From: JAGQWW01 sp041392845
Lineage (GTDB): Bacteria > Bacteroidota > Bacteroidia > Chitinophagales > Saprospiraceae
Reading direction: 5' to 3'
DNA: 64,000 nt
Assembly (NCBI GenBank): GCA_041392845.1
Contig: JAWKLG010000026.1
Location: 37,681 to 101,680, forward strand
The notes below the pieces were generated by a model. That model did no database searches and was not told the DNA's origin. It worked only from the letters and a program-made list of their open reading frames with translations. A program made the translations under genes and the position numbers. Each line of letters starts with the position of its first letter. Within the stretch, counting starts at the first letter, position 1. Of this stretch, positions 8,936 through 19,939 are shown in pieces.

Positions 8936-9850
8936 ATGCAAACAGACATCAAACAACCGGTAAGAAGAAGGGACCCAAATAATCCCCTTACAGTTCAGTC
9001 GAATGAACTGATTCATGCTAAGTACGAAATGACAGCCCTGCAGAAAAAAATCCTGCTCATGCTCATTTCAAAAATCCAACCGGATGATATTGATTTCAAA
9101 CCCTACCGCATTCGTGCCAGAGATTTCCTGGAAGCTGCAGAGTTGAAGAGCACCCAAATCTACGGAAAACTCAAAATAGCAACCGAAGGAATGCTGAGCA
9201 AAGTTTTCCATATCAAGAAACCTACCGGGATGTTACAAATAACCATCCTTTCAAGTGCTGAATATTTTGAGGGTAGGGGAGTTATGGAATTGTGCTTTGA
9301 CCCCAAATTGAAGCCCTATCTTTTGCAATTGAGGGAGCAATTTACCATCGTACCATTAAAACAGGTACTTGGCCTCCGTTCGGTTTATGCCATCCGGATT
9401 TATGAAATGCTTCAGCAATTTAAAAATACCGGATTTTTTATATCAAAAGTTGATGACCTAAAATACAAACTCAATCTGGAAGGAAAATACAAGAGTTATA
9501 ATCTTTTTAAAAAGAATGTAATTCTTCAAGCTCAAAAAGAACTGAGTACCACAGACATGGCATTTTCTTTTGAAGAGATAAAAGAAGGTCGAAAAATTGA
9601 GCGGATTAAATTCAAACTGGTTCCACCTAAAGACATGGAGCTTAGTCGTGAACAAATCCAAATGCAGGCAAAACTGATCAACGACCTTGGATTAACAGAG
9701 GCACAATCCAAAAAGATAGTGGCCAAAGTGAGCCCAAAGGAGATTCACAAAACAGTTTTTGATGTAAAATCAACGGCGAGGGCAGGTAGAATCCAAACCA
9801 ATATCGCGGCCTACGCTTTTGGAGTATTTACTGCCAAATATGATTTGTAA
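8936..9850 (+). CDS. Rep_3-family (RepB-like) replication initiator
   Basis: 304-residue protein with the tandem winged-helix layout of the Rep_3 superfamily. Early in the sequence is the typical VQSNELIHAKYEMTALQKKI, and the linker region has VPLKQVLGLRSVYAIRIYEML. The second winged helix spans about residues 140-235. Such proteins bind iterons and open the origin of theta-replicating plasmids. The iteron array directly upstream, the inverted half-iterons at its promoter and the neighbouring ParA/ribbon-helix-helix pair all support this. It is unusual in a window whose other genes look chromosomal, so an integrated plasmid or a secondary replicon is possible. Confidence 0.86.
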   Translation: MQTDIKQPVRRRDPNNPLTVQSNELIHAKYEMTALQKKILLMLISKIQPDDIDFKPYRIRARDFLEAAELKSTQIYGKLKIATEGMLSKVFHIKKPTGMLQITILSSAEYFEGRGVMELCFDPKLKPYLLQLREQFTIVPLKQVLGLRSVYAIRIYEMLQQFKNTGFFISKVDDLKYKLNLEGKYKSYNLFKKNVILQAQKELSTTDMAFSFEEIKEGRKIERIKFKLVPPKDMELSREQIQMQAKLINDLGLTEAQSKKIVAKVSPKEIHKTVFDVKSTARAGRIQTNIAAYAFGVFTAKYDL

Positions 9851-9876
9851 TTGCGAGTCTGCCCGAAAACCACTTT

Positions 9877-11608
9877 ATGAATAAGTCTCTATTTATTGCT
9901 GCTACCTTTTTATTCTTTTGTCATATTTCCTTATTTGCGCAGCACATCAATCTGAACAATCAAAGTCCGGTCACCCATATGTTGGATCGTTGGGCCATCA
10001 AATATGGAGTGAACGAAGATATGCACATTAACCTGAGACCAAATCTTCGATCTGAAGCAGTAGTCCAGGCAAAAAAACTCCTTGAAAAGATTCCTTTTTA
10101 TTGTCGGGTAGAGATTTGGAAGACATTCAATACGTCTTTGACGACAACAATGAATGGCTGGCTTACGATGGATTATCCCAAACGCTTGCAGGAAAGCAAT
10201 TTGATGGTAGTATGGCCATAAAAAGTCGACAAAGTCGCTATTACCGTGAGAGTAAAAGGCCAATTTTTGGAACATTTTACAAATCTCCTGCAAACCTTTT
10301 TGAAGTAAACCAAAAGGATTTTTTCCTAAGAGTGAATCCTATGTTTAATGGTCAATTGGCACAGGGTAGGGAGAGGACTCTGATTTATTCCTGAACCAGC
10401 GTGGCCTGGAAATGAGAGGATTGGATGACCGGGTTTTTGTTTATTTCAACATATTAGAGTCTCAAGCTGCCTTTCCTTCCTTTATCGATAACTTCGAAAA
10501 AAATTCAACTCCATTCCCGGTGCCGGCAATCCGAAACCTTACAATAGCTCTATTTTCAATATCAGTAATGGGTATGATTTTTTTACGGCGCAGGCTTATT
10601 TAGGATTCAACCTTACCAGACATTTGGGTGTTCAGTTTGGACATGGCAAACATTTCATTGGAAATGGTTACAGGTCTTTATTGTTATCCGACTTTGCAAA
10701 CAATTATTATTTTCTCAAATTGAATTGGCGGGTGGGTAACTTCCATCTGCAAAATATTTTCGCTGAACTCCATTCTGAAAAAACTACTGGTGAACGAAAT
10801 TATGCCAGAAAATACATGGCAGGGCATGTTCTTGAGTTATAATGTTAATAAAAACCTGAATTTTAGTTTTTACGAAACCGTCATTTTCAGCAGGAACAAT
10901 CAACTGGAACTCCAATATTTGAATCCCCTAATTTTGTACCGTACTGTCGAATTTTTCATTGGTAGCCAGGACAACATCTTAATCGGTCTTGATGGCCACT
11001 GGAATTTTTTAAACAGATTTCAACTGTATGGTCAATGGATGTTTGATGAATTTAAATTTGATGAGTTGACAGCCAATACCGGCTGGTGGGCCAATAAATT
11101 TGGCTGGCAATTGGGTCTTAAATACATGGATGTATTGGGAGTAGATCATTTGGATTTGCAACTTGAAATGAATCAGGTTAGACCTTACACTTATTCTCAC
11201 AGGGACAGTGCTGCCAATTACAGTCATTTCAGACAATCTATGGCACATCCTTTGGGTGCGAATTTTAGAGAACAAATTGCAATTTTAAATTATCGCCCGA
11301 CTCAAAAATGGTCTTTCCAACTAAGTTACTTTCATATATTGATGGGGGAGGATAGCAGAAACTCTAATTGGGGAACCAACATCAATCTTCCAAATGTAGA
11401 AAGGGAAATGGACTATGGAAATGAAATAGGACAGGGTATTAAAACAAACGTTGATATCCTTGGGGCACGCGCCAGTTTTACATTGTTTCACAACTGCAAC
11501 CTTGACTTGCAATTCTATCAAAGAATGAAGCAAAGTGAACAACCAGATCTTTCCTTTACAAATACTTATATCGGAGGAGGAATTAGACTGAATACTGCGG
11601 TCTTGTGA
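9877..11608 (+). pseudogene. RemB/Wzi-like outer-membrane barrel, frameshifted
   Basis: The parts reassemble into one protein resembling gliding-motility protein RemB and capsule-assembly Wzi barrels. It has a signal peptide (MNKSLFIAATFLFFCHISLFAQ), then a periplasmic head with DRWAIKYG, then barrel segments such as LGVQFGHGKHFIGNGYRSLL and LQYLNPLILYRTVEFF. The reading frame changes near 10100, 10380, 10508 and 10830, so no single frame covers it. Intact homologues form outer-membrane barrels linked to capsule attachment or gliding adhesion. With four frame changes it is either a true pseudogene or a badly called stretch; the protein sequence is otherwise well preserved, which favours recent decay or sequencing error. 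Confidence 0.7.
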
Positions 11609-11701
11609 TATGAATTATTAAAAATTGTAATCCACAAGTATTTGAATGTAAGTAAAATATACTTTACTTTACATTAACATGTAGGTTTAAAATAAGTCAG
11701 G

Positions 11702-12686
11702 ATGAAGAAATTGTTTCTTGTGATCACCGCGGTGATCCTTACTCAGGCGGCATTTTCAATTTGTGCCATTAACATATTACAAAACGACCTGCCGGGTGGA
11801 GCCTTTTGGCAATCTTATACAGATTATACAGTTATTGTTTCTCTATCCAACACTTCCGGTGGAGGCGATCCAGATGGGTTCAATGATTCGGATTTTACGA
11901 TTTCCTGTAATGGTTCACTTGCAGCCTGCAATACTTTGAGTTTTACCATAGTTTCCATAACTGCAGACCACAACTCTGGATATTTGGGTTTTTCAGTTCG
12001 GCAAAATTCCGAGTGTTCCTCCGGGCGTGAACCCAAATATAAGTATTGTAGTGACTATAAGTCCTTCAGCTCCTTACACAGCCTGTACCAACACAGCCTC
12101 CAAAACATTTATGGTTCAATTCTTACCGGTTGAATACGTTTCGTTTGATGCAAAATTGGATGATACTGGAGCATTGCTGAACTGGGTTACTGCATCAGAA
12201 TCGGACAATGAAGCTTTTATTATTGAGCGATCTTTTGATGGAAAACACTTTGATTCAAATAGGAAAAGTAGCCGGAGCTGGAACAACTCAAACCATTCAG
12301 AATTATGAATTTAAGGATGTGACCGTTAGAGAGCATTAAAGAACCCGGTCGCTTATTACAGGCTTAAACAAATGGATTTCGATGGGTCTTTCGAATATTC
12401 AAAAACCATAAGTCTTTTACTTTCAAATAAAGAAAAATATCGAATAGAGCAACTTCGAATGTCAGGTGATATATTATTATTTGACCTCCTCTCTGATTTA
12501 GAAGGCAAAGCTATTTTAAGTATTTACAATCTGAATGGAAATCTTTTGCATTCCTCTAACTTCAATTTTAATCGAGGTACCGAACAGGTAACTCAAGAAT
12601 TAGGAAGCTTATCAGCAGGATTGTATTATTTATCTCTGAACGTGAATGGCCATAATTTAAACTCCAGGTTCGTAAAAGCTGATTAA
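11702..12686 (+). pseudogene. Secreted T9SS type A sorting-domain protein, frameshifted
   Basis: Begins with a signal peptide (MKKLFLVITAVILTQAAFS) and ends with a type A T9SS sorting domain (LSIYNLNGNLLHSSNF, then LSAGLYYLSL). Between them is the frequent Bacteroidota segment LPVEYVSFDAKLDDTGALLNW followed by the YYRLKQMDFDG motif. The frame changes near 12030-12130 and again near 12260-12350. The N-terminal part has no recognised domain. The product would be exported and surface-anchored by the T9SS. Frame changes may be assembly errors, as in the neighbouring genes. A strong terminator follows. Confidence 0.65.
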
Positions 12687-12775
12687 CGGTACAAAAAACA
12701 AGCATCTAAATAAAATTTTACAGCCCAGTTTGGTTGTTTCCACGGCATGTATTTTCCAAAGATGGGTTCCGAACC

Positions 12776-12814
12776 AAAAATGCCTCCTTTTTTACCTATA
12801 AAGGAGGCATTTTT
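12776..12814. terminator. Strong bidirectional intrinsic terminator
   Basis: Perfect 15-bp stems AAAAATGCCTCCTTT (12776-12790) and AAAGGAGGCATTTTT (12800-12814) with a 9-base loop, flanked by A and T runs on both sides. It sits between two convergent genes and can serve both strands. Confidence 0.88.
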
Positions 12815-12819
12815 ATTTT

Positions 12820-13741
12820 TTAAACCTTCTTCAAAAAATGCCAATTGATGTTCTGCAAAGACGGATTTACGGTAACTTCATGGGCTTTGTTGCAAAGTAA
12901 ACTCAATTGAAAAAGTCCGGTAAGACAATTGAATCTAAATTCCCCATCCCAGTTTTTCTGATAGTAAGCTCCCGTTTGCCAACTCCCGGGTCTGATTTTA
13001 TTGAGAAAAATATTAAGTGAATCAAGGGTTTTATCCATCGTTTTTTGGTCATTTATCAAAAGTGAAGCTTCCAAAAATCCTCTCCAGGTATATGCCATTG
13101 TATGAGTGAAGGCAAAGCTTTGCCCTGGAAATTCCCAATTATGAATCCATCCGTTTTTTGAATGAGTTGACTGTAGCTCCGAAGTGAGGATTCAATTTTG
13201 AAGCTCCTTTGCCGACTCGGAAAAATCGTCCTGCTTCTGCCAAAGCCCACAAGACCAGGTATAATAAGTGGGAGCCATTTTTCCTTGTTCTATAAATTTA
13301 AAATCTCCATCAAGCTGATTCAAAATCCAGTCAATCGTATTTTGAATGCCCTTTTCTAATGCTGGGTCAGCATTTTCTTTATAAGAGGCCAACAATCCAA
13401 AGAGTATCATCCCTGAATTAAAAACCGAAGATTTTTGACTGCTTACATACAATGCAGGAAACCAACCATTGGGATTCTGAATGTCCAACAACCATTTGAG
13501 GCAACGTTCCACTATATTCTTTCAAGTCTTCAAAACCGGAAATCTTACTATAGGTCAAAAGGGTGGGGATAAGGTAACCAGTGGTTTCGGGATAAGCAGG
13601 TGACCATCCTTTAATGGGATGCCTGAATCTTGAAAAATAGGCAGATGAGCCCTGTCCTTGATTGATGTCCATGCTTTCACGCAGCCATTGTACCGAAGGC
13701 GAAACGGCTTCCAGAAAATCAAAATCATCTGGCTTTTTCAT
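12820..13741 (-). pseudogene. Alpha/alpha-toroid protein (terpenoid-cyclase or glycosidase fold), frameshifted
   Basis: Reading the minus strand across three frame changes (near 13515, 13190 and 13095) gives a helical-hairpin protein with repeated Trp and Gly-rich turns such as IQNPNGWFPALY, CGLWQKQDD and GSWQTGAYYQKNW. This pattern suits an alpha/alpha toroid, as in prenyltransferase/squalene-cyclase repeats or six-hairpin glycosidases. I cannot name its reaction. Its ATG overlaps the stop of the FemAB/GNAT-like gene by four bases, so they form one operon. That operon neighbour and the glycan genes around it suggest a role in surface polysaccharide. The frameshifts may be sequence errors. 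Confidence 0.5.
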
Positions 13742-14694
13742 CTCCCGAGCAGGTTTGCAACAATTTTGAAAATTGGATTGCCGTATTTGGTCACTCGATG
13801 ATAGGAGTCAGTTTTTCCTCCAAATCCTCTCAGGAAATGCTCTACATTTTCAATCATACTACCTTCCAAATCAAAATGGCTAACCTTATCGTGCAAAAAA
13901 TTAATAGCATGATGAAAGACAGCATAAATGGCAGGACTTGATTTAAAATCCGCATCCTGGCCACTTACCAATGCATGTGCTTCGCTGCCATTCCAGGCAA
14001 CCAATAATGCGGCATGCGGCTTTTGGTTTTCCTTATCAAATGCAACCCATAATTTTCCGGCATTGTTTTTTTCAAGACTTTTAAAAAGACGTTCTAATAT
14101 TTCAAATGAAAACGGGGTTTCCAAACCCTGCCTTTTAAATGAAGAGCCGGCTAATTGGTACAAAAGGTTTATGTCTTTGCATTCTTCAATATTAACCAGA
14201 TCTTCTGCTTTTCTGAGGTCGGTCCTTACAGATTGTTTGAATTGAGACTCAATTTCTTCCAGGGATTGTTGAAGGTCCATTATATAAGTATAGCGGCTGG
14301 TCTGCTGAAATCCATTCCAATAAAAAGGCAACCAGGAACCGCTGTTGATATGAAAATGCAGCGCAGTATGAGCTACTACTGGCAGTTGTTCGATTAGGTC
14401 ATGGTACACTTTCTTTTGAAAGGCAATTCTTCCCGGTTCCTTCAAAGTTTTGTCTGCCGGGTATTTTACAAAGGGGCCATTGTAAGTTATAAATGGAGGC
14501 GGCGTCAATATTTTGAATCCGGCTTTGGATTTTACCTGATAGGGTAGGGCGCCGATAATTTCGCCATTCTCTTCTTTGGCCAGGGCAACCTCCCAGGAAT
14601 CTCCGCAAATGGCATCCCACCACCAGGGTAATAGTTGAAGAGGAACTTCCACCTTTTCTGCAAAATCCCGGTATGCATCTTTTGATTTTGACAT
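13738..14694 (-). CDS. FemAB/GNAT-like acyltransferase
   Basis: 318-residue cytoplasmic protein of the Acetyltransf_6 (FemAB-like) group. It opens with the characteristic PLQLLPWWWDAICGDSWEVA and contains two GNAT-like halves, the second with KPHAALLVAWNGSEAHALVSG and then DLEGSMIENVEHFLRGFGG. Members attach acyl or aminoacyl groups to glycan or peptide precursors and are frequent in Bacteroidota polysaccharide loci. The gene leads an operon with the toroid-like protein downstream, sharing a four-base ATGA overlap. Substrate is unknown. Confidence 0.7.
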   Translation of the reverse strand: MSKSKDAYRDFAEKVEVPLQLLPWWWDAICGDSWEVALAKEENGEIIGALPYQVKSKAGFKILTPPPFITYNGPFVKYPADKTLKEPGRIAFQKKVYHDLIEQLPVVAHTALHFHINSGSWLPFYWNGFQQTSRYTYIMDLQQSLEEIESQFKQSVRTDLRKAEDLVNIEECKDINLLYQLAGSSFKRQGLETPFSFEILERLFKSLEKNNAGKLWVAFDKENQKPHAALLVAWNGSEAHALVSGQDADFKSSPAIYAVFHHAINFLHDKVSHFDLEGSMIENVEHFLRGFGGKTDSYHRVTKYGNPIFKIVANLLGR

Positions 14695-14796
14695 CAGGTT
14701 TTAGAATAAAGTCGAAAAATGATTCAAAAAATCTAAAAATAGTAGCTTTGGGTGAAAGTAAAGAATCTCAAATTTTACGCTGGTCAAATTTAAAAC

Positions 14797-16224
14797 TTGC
14801 AATTTCAAAAAGAGGTCAAATCGGGTTTTAAATGGACGGGAATTTCGATGTTAGGCGGTAGTCTGCTACAATTCCTTCAGATCGTTATTTTGGCCCGCAT
14901 CCTGTCGCCAGAAGAATTTGGTCAGTTTTCCCTTACCCTTGTTTTCATCCGTTTTGTAACCCTTTGATAGAACTGGGATTCGGATCTGCTGTAATTCAAA
15001 AGCAAAATATAAGTAAAACTGAGCTCAGTACTCTATTTTGGATCAACCTTGCACTCGGAATCTATTTTTCCTAATGCTACAAGGGACTGCAGGTTGGTTC
15101 TCGGATTTTTTGATGAAGCCTTTTTGAAAGATCTTCTCCCTTTTATTGCCATCGGATTTTTAATAGCTCCTTGGGGATTCCAGCAACAGGCTTTATTACA
15201 AAAGAATTTTGTTTTCAATTATTTGACCATCGCCAATTTGGCGTCTATTGCTACTGACTTTGTGGTTTCTGTAGTTTTAGCTTTGAAAGGATTTGGAGTA
15301 TGGTCTCTTGCCTATGGTTATCTTGCCAAAGTACTGGTGAGTGCATTGTTGCATTTTATTTTTGGATTTCTTTCACTTCATTCATATCCAATCTTAAGTT
15401 TTGATCTCAATTCGTCTAAGAGGCTTATAAGGTTTGGTATATATGAAACAGGGAGTTTGCTGATGAATAATTTAGGGCCAATTGCTGATAAAATTATAAT
15501 TGGGAAACTATTAGGAATACCGGCTTTAGGAGTTTATACAATCGTATGGGATTTAATAACTATACCATACGGAAAAATAAACCCAATCTTCACAAAGATG
15601 GCTTTTCCAATTTTTTCAAAATTACATTTCCTAAAAGAGAATCTTTCTAAATGGTATAATATTCTTTTAAGGCAATCCTTATAACCAATTTACCTGTTTA
15701 TACCTGTCTGATAGTTTTTTCCGGGATTATTTTGGAATTTGGATTTGGGAAGGAATGGGTAATAGGTTCTTATTGTCTTTCCTTAATGGCCGTATACGGA
15801 TTATTTAGAAGTTTGATGAATCCGGGAGCCACAATTTTGTTGTCATTGGGCAAAACGAAAACTAGTTTTTTTTGGAATTTGTTGTGGCTTCTAACTTCTG
15901 TTCTGGTACTTTTGTTTCTATAAGATTAATCCATCTATAACTTCGATAGGAGTGGCCTATATTATTTCATTTTTACTTATTTATTGGATTTGGCTTTATT
16001 TGATTAAAACAATAGGTAAAGTTGAAATCATGCCTTCAATTTCTCTATTCATCAAATATTTCCTTTTAATAAGTATAATATTAATTCCAGTTTTATTGAT
16101 GTGGTACTTATTTAATTTTAGTGATCCAGTATACCAAATACTTTATATTCTCTACACCATAACTATATATGGCCTTTTTATTTTTAAAAAGGAACAGCCA
16201 TTTTTCAAATTTGAATTCAAATGA
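14797..16224 (+). pseudogene. Second oligosaccharide flippase (MOP superfamily), frameshifted
   Basis: The protein fragments form one MOP-type flippase. The start is probably TTG at 14797, leading into FKWTGISMLGGSLLQFLQIV and ARILSPEEFGQFS. Then come LIAPWGFQQQALLQKNF, DKIIIGKLLGIPALGVY, MNPGATILLSLGKTK and the final membrane segments. Frame changes lie near 14960, 15070, 15680 and 15920. The stop TGA overlaps the ATG of the following glycosyltransferase (16221). It would export lipid-linked repeat units. Several of the breaks sit beside short homopolymers, so sequence error is a real alternative to decay. Confidence 0.68.
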
Positions 16225-17419
16225 CTCCAAAAAGTAATTCAGCTAATTTAAAGGTAGTTTTTTTGTTTGATAGGTACCTAAATTCCCATAGAATTGGGCA
16301 GAGAGGTGGATGAGAAATCTTCCTAAAACTTTGATTTTGTTGCAGCACCAATTTTAATAAAAAATGAATTTTATAGAAATGAATATAGGTTTTTTAAAAA
16401 ATCCTTTCCAATTTTCCCTTTTCAAAAGGAAACCAGGAATAATATTTTCTTTGAATATTTTTTAAAGTTTACATTTAAGACTGGCCTTTATCATTTATTT
16501 TTAACGAAAGAAACTAAAAAGAAATAACCTCGATCTTGCTCATGTATATTTTGGAAATGTAGCTTTAAATTATTTGAAAATTTTAAAAGCATTAAGACTG
16601 CCATTAGTTGTATCAATTTTAGGTTATGACTATGAAATGGTGGTTGTGAAATCAGGCCTGGGACCAGGATATTATGAAAAGCTATTTGATTTTGCTACTG
16701 CATTTACAGTTGGAGGTCCTTCCGGAGTCAAGAAATTAATTGAGATGGGTTGTCCAAAAGAAAAAATACACATCATTTCTCTTGCAGTTGACCCTGAACA
16801 AATTTCATTTGAAAAGGGCAAAAAAAGGAATGATAAACTCAAACTTCTGCAAATAGCAACTATAACCGATAAAAAAGGGTACCTAACCACTTTAAATGCA
16901 TATAAACTTGCCAAAAAGCACTATCCAAATATAACTCTGACCATTATTGGAGAACCACTTGATCCTATCCTTGTAGAGACTATGGAAGAGTTTATTGTTT
17001 CAAACCATTTAACAGATGTAAAGCTGGATTTTGAAATAAAGTCTTACAAAGAATTAAATAGTATATTCCAAATGCATGATGTTTTTATCCATCCAAGTAA
17101 AACTCCTCCATCCAAGGATAGAGAGACAGCACCTGTTATAATGATGGATGCCCAGTTGGCTGGTTTACCAGTTCTTTCTACCTTTCATGCAGACATCCCG
17201 GAAATAGTCTTGCACGGAAAAACAGGATTTTTGGTAGAAGAAGAAGATTTTGAAGCTTTATCAGATTCAATTGTAAAATTTTTAAAAATGGAGGAGATTG
17301 AGTTTCAATCATTCAGGAAGAATGCAAGGAATCACATTGAAACAAATTTCAATGCAAAAGATAAAGCCTTGGAATTATATAACCTATATGGAAAAATAGT
17401 AAAACAGAATGAAATATAA
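16221..17419 (+). pseudogene. Glycosyltransferase family 4, broken N-terminus
   Basis: From the ATG at 16221 the sequence reads MTPKSNSANLKVVFLFDRYL, then a frame break near 16310. A further break precedes 16574, and from there 281 residues continue uninterrupted. That continuous part is a GT-B C-terminal domain, with LLQIATITDKKGYLTTLNAY, HPSKTPPSKDRETAPVIMMD and the E-rich donor site LAGLPVLSTFHADIPEIVLHG. Such enzymes add sugars from nucleotide donors to a lipid-linked glycan. It overlaps the flippase stop by four bases and the O-antigen ligase start by eleven, so these genes are one operon. The N-terminal acceptor domain is what is damaged. Confidence 0.7.
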
Positions 17420-18674
17420 TGGTATGAGTTCAGAGAGAATCATATCAGTATTAATATTTCTATTGATAATATTTTTGGGTTGGACCAATGTTTTTAGCCT
17501 ACCATATTTTGCCAATAAACTTCAAATTCCTGAATTAATTTTTCTATTAATTATTCCTATTACTTTGCGCTATAGGAAGCACTGGATTGGAATTGCCCCC
17601 CAGTTAAATTTTTTGGATTTTGCTATCCTTTTTTATTTAGTGACAAATCTAATTAGCTTTCAAAATAATTACGAAACCCGAACATTATTAGAGGTTTTGG
17701 GCAGAACTTATCTTATTGGATTGTATTTTTTATTCAAATTTTGCCTAACCTACTTTGATTTCACTTTAGAAAAGATAAAACAAGCAATACCTTATTTGAT
17801 ATTACTTGGAATTTTGCTAGCTATTTTTGGTTGGCTTCTGGCAGTTTCAACGAATCAGGTAAATATTGCTGTTTGGTGGTACCCCGATTACCCCTATCTC
17901 GGGGACATTTTTCGGGCTCGCGGATTCATGCAGAGCCCAAATTTGCTTTTCAATCTCCTGGCTTGTATGTTCCTGCTGAACCTGTTGTGGGGATTCAAAA
18001 AACAGCATATTTGGATTTGGGTATTGGCCGGTATTGCAGCAATTTTGACTTTTGCCAAGTCCTGGCTGATTTTAATTGCATCCATATTGTTGTATTTTTC
18101 TTTCAAGGTTCCACCTTTGAAAAAGTGGGTCCTGAGAATTTGCTCAGTTTTACTCCTGGTACTTTTTTCATTGGGAACTTATATACTTGTTAAGTCTGGA
18201 GATGATTGTAATCTAAGTGAAAACATTCCTACCCACAGAGCTGCACAAGCTTTTTATTCAAATGATAATTTTTGCCTGGTCGAAAGTAGCTACGCCATTT
18301 TGCATCAGGTCGAAATAAGCGAGTGGAATAACTATTTTCCTTTTGGTGTCGGGCCGGGTAATTTTATCAAACATGTTGATGAATGGAAGGAAAAAGGGGT
18401 TTATCCAAAACATATTGAACCCTTCGAAGCCCATTCAACCTTATTTGGAACGTACATCGAACTGGGCATTCCGGGAATATTAGCCCTGGCTTTCTTTTTA
18501 ATTGCAATCCTTTCCCTTCTTTTAAAAATGGATAAGCATTTCAAAGTAGTTTTTATTCCGCTTTTCTTTTTTATGTTCTTTGAAGCGATTTTTAATGATG
18601 CCAACACTTTCCGGCATTATTGGGTAATTTTAGCTATCTTTTCCTATCTCTCTACTAATCCGGATAAAACTTGA
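17409..18674 (+). CDS. O-antigen ligase / Wzy-type polymerase family protein
   Basis: 421-residue polytopic membrane protein with about ten to twelve hydrophobic segments and one large soluble loop (about residues 260-345). The loop and its flank contain FPFGVGPGNFIKHVDEWKEKG and EPFEAHSTLFGTYIELGIPG, the typical periplasmic loop and HSTxxxxxxExG pattern of the Wzy_C family. These enzymes polymerise or ligate undecaprenyl-linked glycan in the periplasm. Tight overlaps with the glycosyltransferases on both sides place it in the exopolysaccharide operon. Whether it is a ligase or a polymerase cannot be decided from sequence alone. Confidence 0.8.
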   Translation: MKYNGMSSERIISVLIFLLIIFLGWTNVFSLPYFANKLQIPELIFLLIIPITLRYRKHWIGIAPQLNFLDFAILFYLVTNLISFQNNYETRTLLEVLGRTYLIGLYFLFKFCLTYFDFTLEKIKQAIPYLILLGILLAIFGWLLAVSTNQVNIAVWWYPDYPYLGDIFRARGFMQSPNLLFNLLACMFLLNLLWGFKKQHIWIWVLAGIAAILTFAKSWLILIASILLYFSFKVPPLKKWVLRICSVLLLVLFSLGTYILVKSGDDCNLSENIPTHRAAQAFYSNDNFCLVESSYAILHQVEISEWNNYFPFGVGPGNFIKHVDEWKEKGVYPKHIEPFEAHSTLFGTYIELGIPGILALAFFLIAILSLLLKMDKHFKVVFIPLFFFMFFEAIFNDANTFRHYWVILAIFSYLSTNPDKT

Positions 18675-19939
18675 AAATATTATTAATAGCCCCTTATTTC
18701 AAACCTTACAACAATCCAAGAGCCTTACGGTGGACAGAACTGGTCGATCAAATGCTTGGAAAAGGCCACCATGTCAAGGTCATTTGTTCTAATTTTTCCA
18801 AAGAAATTTTAAGTCCAAAACGGGATGGTTTGACCATTTTACCGGTGGGATTTAATTCTTTGCAGGAATATTTAATCCTTAAAAAGCAAACAAATACATC
18901 CAATCAAAAATCTGGAAAGCCCGGAAAACTAGCTTATAAATTACACCAACTTTTTTGGAAGCCTTACATTTTTCCAGATGAAAGCTTTATTTGGCGTAAG
19001 CCTGCTTTAAAAAAAGCCAATGAGTTGTTGCAGAAGGAAGATTTTGACGCGATGATTAGCGTAGGCCTGCCTTTTTCTGCTCATTTGGTTGGCAAAGAAA
19101 TCAAAGAAAATTATCCTGATTTGCCCTGGTTGATGGACGTGGGTGATCCTTATGCTTTGCAGGATTATCATCCTATTTCCAATCCGCTTTTTTATAAAAA
19201 AAGAAGCCGGATACTCGAACGAGCCTGTTTGAATCTCGCAGACAGGGTAGTGGTAACCACTCCAAAAATGGTGGAATTGTACCATGCTGCCTTTGAGATT
19301 GAAACAGGAAAAATTAGTGTAATACCTCCCATGAATGCCCTGGAATTTCCATCTGCTGTAAAAAGTGAGAAGTCATTCGGTGCAAATTTGAATTTGGGAT
19401 ATTTTGGAAGCTTTTTTAAAAATATTCGAGAGCCGGATGTTTTGTTTCATTTTTTAGAAATGCTTCAAAATCAGGAGAGGGAGCTCTTTAGGAAGGCCAA
19501 CATCCATTTTTATGGTGACGGTTATGAGAAATTTAAAATTGCAGAAAAAATAAGCAACTTGGATTTACCGGTTCAAATCCATGCAAAAGTGGCCAGACCA
19601 AAAGTTCTTGATTCGATTAATGGAATGGATATTTTGCTGCACCTTGGCAATAAAAGTGATTTTCAAATTCCATCCAAAATTGCGGAATACATTTGTTCAG
19701 GCATACCTTTCATCCACATTTCCCAAACCGAAAATGACCCTGTGATCAATTTGGTTAAGAGCCTGAATTGGTGTAAGGTGCTGGAATGGAAAGGCGCTGA
19801 AACAGATTTAAACGGAATCGCTGAATTTATAGTTGAGCCGCCAAAAGCTGATACCGGTCTATTGGCTGCTTTGAGAATGAAATTTGGACCGGAAAGACTT
19901 TCTGTCGCTTATCTGGAACTACTGCTTGCTATAAAATAA
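18671..19939 (+). CDS. Glycosyltransferase (GT4-like, GT-B fold)
   Basis: 422 residues starting at TTG 18671, four bases inside the previous stop. The N-terminal domain begins ILLIAPYFKPYNNPRALRW, typical of GT-B enzymes in surface-glycan loci. The C-terminal domain has LNLGYFGSFFKNIREPDVL and, near the end, LLHLGNKSDFQIPSKIAEYI, the donor-binding region. It is the last gene of the operon that begins with the flippase at about 14.8 kb. It converges with the sensor kinase gene, overlapping it by 21 bases. Confidence 0.78.
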   Translation: MKILLIAPYFKPYNNPRALRWTELVDQMLGKGHHVKVICSNFSKEILSPKRDGLTILPVGFNSLQEYLILKKQTNTSNQKSGKPGKLAYKLHQLFWKPYIFPDESFIWRKPALKKANELLQKEDFDAMISVGLPFSAHLVGKEIKENYPDLPWLMDVGDPYALQDYHPISNPLFYKKRSRILERACLNLADRVVVTTPKMVELYHAAFEIETGKISVIPPMNALEFPSAVKSEKSFGANLNLGYFGSFFKNIREPDVLFHFLEMLQNQERELFRKANIHFYGDGYEKFKIAEKISNLDLPVQIHAKVARPKVLDSINGMDILLHLGNKSDFQIPSKIAEYICSGIPFIHISQTENDPVINLVKSLNWCKVLEWKGAETDLNGIAEFIVEPPKADTGLLAALRMKFGPERLSVAYLELLLAIK

